64,000 bases of DNA from MVYY01 sp012517575. Lineage in GTDB: Bacteria; Bacteroidota; Bacteroidia; Bacteroidales; Paludibacteraceae. This document shows, in pieces, positions 60,666-64,000 of the stretch; the first letter of the stretch is position 1, and each line of letters opens with the position of its first letter. Position numbers and translations under genes: made by a program. The stretch covers positions 1 through 64,000 of the forward strand of contig JAVLUG010000016.1 in the NCBI GenBank assembly GCA_031629035.1. The letters are read 5' to 3'. The notes under the pieces are model-generated. The model was not told the origin of the DNA and searched no databases. It worked only from the letters and a program-made list of their open reading frames with translations.

Positions 60666-61661
60666 ATGAAAAAAAATATAGCAATTGTTGCAGGAGGAGA
60701 TTCTTCAGAAGTAGTGGTATCGTTAAAAAGCGCAGAAGGATTGCATTCGTTTATGGACAAACAGCGATTCAACGTATGGATAGTTACGATTATTGGCAAA
60801 ACATGGCAAGTGGAGTACTCTGAAAACGAAAAATATCCGATTGACAAGAACGATTTCAGTTTCACTCGAAAGGGAGAAAAAATTGTTTTTGACTTTGCTT
60901 ATATTACCATACACGGAACGCCGGGTGAAAATGGCATTCTGCAAGGTTATTTCAACCTGATAGGTTTGCCTTTTTCCTGTTGTGATGTTTTACCGGCTGC
61001 CATAACTTTCAACAAATTCACCTGTAATCAGTTCCTGAAAAATTTTGATGTTCGAACGGCAGCTTCTGTTTTGTTGTGCAAAAATGAAAAAATCGACTCA
61101 CAGAAAATATCCGAAAAAACGGGATTCCCTTGTTTTGTTAAGCCTAATGCAGGAGGCAGCAGTTTTGGCGTTAGCAAGGTGAAAAGTATTGAACAGTTAG
61201 AGCCGGCTATTCAAAAAGCTTTTTCTGAAGATGATGAGGTAGTGATAGAAAGTTTTCTTGCCGGCACGGAAGTAACCTGCGGAATGTATAAAACCAAAGA
61301 AAAACGTGTGGTTTTTCCTTTGACTGAAGTGGTAAGCCAGAATGAATTTTTCGATTATGATGCCAAATACAAGGGGCAGGTTCAGGAAATTACACCTGCA
61401 CGCATCAGTAGTATGTTGACTGAAAAAGTTCAACTTCAAACAGCCAGAATCTACGATATTTTAGGTTGTAAAGGACTTGTCAGAATAGATTACATTATTT
61501 CCGAAACTGATGAAATTTTCCTTCTTGAAGTCAACACCACACCCGGAATGACGCCAACCAGTTTTATCCCGCAGCAAATAAAAGCTGCCGGTTTAAATAT
61601 CACTGATGTGCTGACGGAAATTATAGAAAATGAATTGAATTGTAATACTTTGATTAAATAA
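60666..61661 (+). CDS. ddl: D-alanine-D-alanine ligase
   Basis: Makes the D-Ala-D-Ala dipeptide for peptidoglycan. ATP-grasp marks are PCFVKPNAGGSSFGVSKVK and FLLEVNTTPGMTPTSFIPQQ; the N-terminal IAIVAGGDSSEVVVSLKSA and the IHGTPGENGILQGYF loop are also typical. Length of 331 residues is normal. It is cytosolic. The polyprenyl synthase starts 7 bases later, so the two are co-transcribed and both feed cell-wall or lipid-carrier synthesis. Confidence 0.96.
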   Translation: MKKNIAIVAGGDSSEVVVSLKSAEGLHSFMDKQRFNVWIVTIIGKTWQVEYSENEKYPIDKNDFSFTRKGEKIVFDFAYITIHGTPGENGILQGYFNLIGLPFSCCDVLPAAITFNKFTCNQFLKNFDVRTAASVLLCKNEKIDSQKISEKTGFPCFVKPNAGGSSFGVSKVKSIEQLEPAIQKAFSEDDEVVIESFLAGTEVTCGMYKTKEKRVVFPLTEVVSQNEFFDYDAKYKGQVQEITPARISSMLTEKVQLQTARIYDILGCKGLVRIDYIISETDEIFLLEVNTTPGMTPTSFIPQQIKAAGLNITDVLTEIIENELNCNTLIK

Positions 61662-61668
61662 ATTCCTC

Positions 61669-62637
61669 ATGATTCCTTTCAACGAAATCATTCAAATCAT
61701 CAATGCAGAACTGAACAAGTTAGATTGGGATAAAAAACCGGAAGGACTTTACCGTCCCATTGCATACGTGCTTTCCCTTGGAGGCAAGCGAATTCGTCCT
61801 TCTCTGGTTCTGATGGCCTGCAATCTTTTCTCCGACGAAGTGGAAAGCGCTATTGCTCCTGCTTTGGGAATAGAAATTTTTCATAATTTTACCCTGTTGC
61901 ACGACGATATTATGGACAAAGCCGAACTGCGGCGGGGGCATCCAACGGTACATAAAAAGTGGGATGAAAATACTGCAATTTTATCCGGAGATTTAATGCA
62001 AATAGCTGCTTACCAATTAATTAGTCAAACAAAAGAACCCAATTTAAAAAATGTGCTGGATGTGTTTTCCCGCACTGCTGCTGAAGTTTGCGAAGGACAA
62101 CAATATGACATAAATTTTGAGGATCGAGAAAATGTTTCGCCTGAAGAATATTTGGAAATGATTCGTCTTAAAACAGCCGTACTGTTGGGAGCTTCGTTGA
62201 AAATTGGCGCCATAGTTGGTAATGCAAGTAATCGGAATGCCAATTTGCTCTACGATTTCGGTATCAATTTAGGAATGGCATTTCAGTTGAAAGATGATTT
62301 GCTCGATGTCTATGGTGATGAGCAATTTGGGAAAGAAATAGGTGGAGATATTGTAGCAAACAAAAAAACCTATCTGTTGATTTCTGCTCAAAAACTGGCA
62401 GAAGGAACTGATGCCAAAGAATTAAATAAATGGTTGACAACCGATGGAGAAAATAAGGAAAAAGTTAAGGTAATAACTACACTTTACAACCGGCTTGGAG
62501 TGAAAAATATCTGTGAAAATAAGATGCAGGAATATTTTGAAAAATCTATCGATTGTCTGAATCAGGTTTCGGTAGAAGAAGACAAAAAAAAGGAATTACG
62601 TCTTTTGGCAGAGCAGTTAATGTTCAGAAAGGAATAA
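61669..62637 (+). CDS. Polyprenyl diphosphate synthase
   Basis: Trans-prenyltransferase that elongates allylic diphosphates with IPP. Both aspartate-rich motifs are present: LLHDDIMDKAELRRG (first, about residue 85) and FQLKDDLLDVYGDEQFG (second, about 210), plus GGKRIRPSL for IPP binding. Length of 322 residues fits medium- to long-chain or farnesyl/geranylgeranyl synthases; the chain length is not certain. Residues before the first DDxxD (EIFHNFTLL) include phenylalanine, which tends to restrict chain length, favouring a farnesyl- or geranylgeranyl-type product. The ispH product would be its substrate source. Confidence 0.92.
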   Translation: MIPFNEIIQIINAELNKLDWDKKPEGLYRPIAYVLSLGGKRIRPSLVLMACNLFSDEVESAIAPALGIEIFHNFTLLHDDIMDKAELRRGHPTVHKKWDENTAILSGDLMQIAAYQLISQTKEPNLKNVLDVFSRTAAEVCEGQQYDINFEDRENVSPEEYLEMIRLKTAVLLGASLKIGAIVGNASNRNANLLYDFGINLGMAFQLKDDLLDVYGDEQFGKEIGGDIVANKKTYLLISAQKLAEGTDAKELNKWLTTDGENKEKVKVITTLYNRLGVKNICENKMQEYFEKSIDCLNQVSVEEDKKKELRLLAEQLMFRKE

Positions 62638-62684
62638 TTTCTTAACTTTGTTGGCGAAAAAATTAACGTATTTCTTTATAATTA

Positions 62685-63410
62685 ATGCCTTACAGAAGAT
62701 TACCAAATACGGATCAATCGCGGCTTCGAGCTTTAAAAATTGCATTGGAAAAACTCGAAGATCAGGATTTTACTCATCAGATTGTTAATTTTAAAACAAT
62801 TCATGAGGCCGAAAGTATTTTGGGCGTTTTTGAAAATCAAATGCAACAATATCGGCAATCATTAAAAAATCAGGTTGAAGCGAATAAACGCTATCAAAAG
62901 CTCGTAGGAAACGTTAGAATGTATATTTCTCATTTTATTCAAGTTTTGAATTTGTCAGTAATCCGTGGCGATATAAAAAAAGAGCATAAAAAACTATATC
63001 AGCTTGACCCTGAAGTGAATAACATACCAGATTTGACCAGCGATGCTGCTTTGCTGCATTGGGGAAAATGTATCATCGACGGTGAGAATGAAAGGTTGCG
63101 TTTGGGCGGTTTCCCCATTTATAATCCTACCATTGCCAAAGTGAAGGTTCATTACGAAATTTTCAAAGAAAACAAACTCAATCAGAAACTTTATCAGAGC
63201 AATACTGCGCGAACACTTGAAGAGTTGGGCAATTTAAGAACAAAAGTGGACGAAATTATTCTCGACATCTGGAATCAGGTGGAAGCCAATTTCAAAAATG
63301 AAAATCCATATTCCAAACTTCAGAAATGCAAAGAATTTGGGCTGGTTTACTATTATCGCAAGGGAGAGAAAAAAGTTGTACCGGAGCAGGCGGAAAAACA
63401 GAACAAATAA
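62685..63410 (+). CDS. Conserved hypothetical protein, helical
   Basis: I do not recognise a named family. The 241-residue protein has no signal peptide or membrane segment. It is mostly alpha-helical and basic, with long amphipathic stretches (EKLEDQDFTHQIVNFKTIHE, VEANKRYQKLVGNVRMYISH) and a loop rich in aromatic and glycine residues (LRLGGFPIYNPTIAKVKVHY), ending YYYRKGEKKVVPEQAEK. Similar proteins occur in Bacteroidota genomes. It starts 48 bases after the prenyl synthase and ends 8 bases before the convergent cyclo-ligase gene. Confidence 0.8.
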   Translation: MPYRRLPNTDQSRLRALKIALEKLEDQDFTHQIVNFKTIHEAESILGVFENQMQQYRQSLKNQVEANKRYQKLVGNVRMYISHFIQVLNLSVIRGDIKKEHKKLYQLDPEVNNIPDLTSDAALLHWGKCIIDGENERLRLGGFPIYNPTIAKVKVHYEIFKENKLNQKLYQSNTARTLEELGNLRTKVDEIILDIWNQVEANFKNENPYSKLQKCKEFGLVYYYRKGEKKVVPEQAEKQNK

Positions 63411-63418
63411 TCCAAATA

Positions 63419-63982
63419 TCAGTCGATAATTAAAGAAGGAACAACGACCTTATTCATCCGAACATCAAACTTTTCAACCGGAAGTTTTTCAATCAATTGA
63501 CAATCGAAGCCAACACCTATTTTTGGTGCATCAATCTTTTCCAGAAAACGGTCATAATATCCTTTTCCTCTACCCAATCGATTTTTGTTTTTATCGAAAG
63601 CCACGCCGGGAACAATAACCAAATCGATAAAAGCTCGTGAGTCAAAATCTTCCAGCGGTTCTTCAATACCGAAAGCGCCTTTTTTCAATCCATCCTTTCC
63701 GGAATATTTTTTAATGACGAGATTTTCACCTTTTACCGAAGGGAGAAGAATTTGCTTGTTTGCAGCCCATTTTTCTGCAACGGTATGAGTGGGAAGCTCA
63801 TCAGGCAGCGACCAGTAAATAAGTATGTTTTTAGCTTGCAGAAATGCAGGGAAAGATTCGACTTTTCTAAAAACAGCATCGGCTTCTTTTTCTTTTTGTT
63901 TTTCACTTAATTGCCCAATTAATTCCCGAATTCGAAACCGAATTTCCCTTTTTTGTCTCTTTGTATCGTCAAGAATGCTCAT
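63419..63982 (-). CDS. 5-formyltetrahydrofolate cyclo-ligase
   Basis: ATP-dependent enzyme converting 5-formyl-THF to 5,10-methenyl-THF in one-carbon metabolism. The family signature GRGKGYYDRFLEK lies near residue 130, with the N-terminal KRQKREIRFRIRELIG and the VIVPGVAFDKNKNRLG stretch also typical. Length of 187 residues is standard. It converges with the hypothetical gene at 62685-63410, with only eight bases between the two stops. Confidence 0.95.
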   Translation of the reverse strand: MSILDDTKRQKREIRFRIRELIGQLSEKQKEKEADAVFRKVESFPAFLQAKNILIYWSLPDELPTHTVAEKWAANKQILLPSVKGENLVIKKYSGKDGLKKGAFGIEEPLEDFDSRAFIDLVIVPGVAFDKNKNRLGRGKGYYDRFLEKIDAPKIGVGFDCQLIEKLPVEKFDVRMNKVVVPSLIID

Positions 63983-64000
63983 TTAATGTCAATTAAAGTT

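Noticed and set aside
1..64000. tRNA, rRNA, transposase or integrase genes
   Set aside because: None could be recognised by eye in any gap or reading frame; a tRNA or Rfam search was not possible here.

Overview
This window comes from a low-GC member of the Bacteroidota, most likely order Bacteroidales. The evidence is two SusC/SusD pairs, repeated -7 boxes of the TAnnTTTG type with few Shine-Dalgarno sites, a GldB-like lipoprotein, several C-terminal sorting domains of the type IX secretion system (T9SS), and a Bacteroidetes-type housekeeping gene set. The genus cannot be fixed from the sequence. No tRNA, rRNA, CRISPR array or transposase gene was seen.

Layout. (1) 1-9764: polysaccharide utilisation locus 1 (PUL1): a SusC lacking its normal 5' end, SusD, a PKD-domain surface protein, a BACON-GH16 endoglucanase lipoprotein and a GH3 beta-glucosidase. 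This set points to beta-1,3-glucan (laminarin-like) or mixed-linkage beta-glucan. (2) 10118-15058: pyrG, yidC, a gldB-like gene and a small 2[4Fe-4S] ferredoxin. (3) 15170-18484: a nitrosative-stress module with an HcpR-like Crp/Fnr regulator, a cupin and hybrid cluster protein Hcp. A perfect dyad TGTAAC-N4-GTTACA lies about 40 bp before the inferred transcription start of cupin-hcp. A hairpin-rich element of unknown nature lies between regulator and promoter. (4) 18605-31131: rimM, an outer-membrane barrel/TPR gene pair, a NUDIX hydrolase, a TPR protein, aroE, and the minus-strand run purD-cmk-ispH-pfkA. (5) 31530-37618: membrane-bound AraC regulator, HMA metallochaperone, stand-alone MetH reactivation domain, a gene remnant, SagB-type nitroreductase lipoprotein, dGTPase and YgjP-like metallopeptidase. 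(6) 37978-49893: PUL2: a SusR/DUF6377-type membrane regulator, a T9SS-exported GH87-like alpha-1,3-glucanase (minus strand), an unrecognised secreted protein with its own promoter and terminator, SusC, SusD and a GH97 alpha-glucosidase. (7) 50262-55328: three tandem endonuclease I paralogues with T9SS tails. (8) 55524-63982: a carboxypeptidase-regulatory-domain protein, a tandem retropepsin-PDZ protein, rpmH, PASTA protein, rluD, ddl, a polyprenyl synthase, a conserved hypothetical and 5-formyl-THF cyclo-ligase.

How it works together. PUL1 and PUL2 suggest a surface lifestyle that takes beta-1,3- and alpha-1,3-glucans, both fungal cell-wall polymers (alpha-1,3-glucan also occurs in streptococcal mutan). 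In PUL2 the inferred order is: exported GH87 cuts alpha-1,3-glucan, SusCD imports oligosaccharides, GH97 releases glucose, and the DUF6377 sensor controls expression. The nuclease trio extends the scavenging theme to extracellular nucleic acid. The best candidates for something not well described are PUL2 with its unknown 277-residue protein, the nuclease trio, the hairpin element upstream of cupin-hcp, and the 5'-truncated SusC at the left edge.
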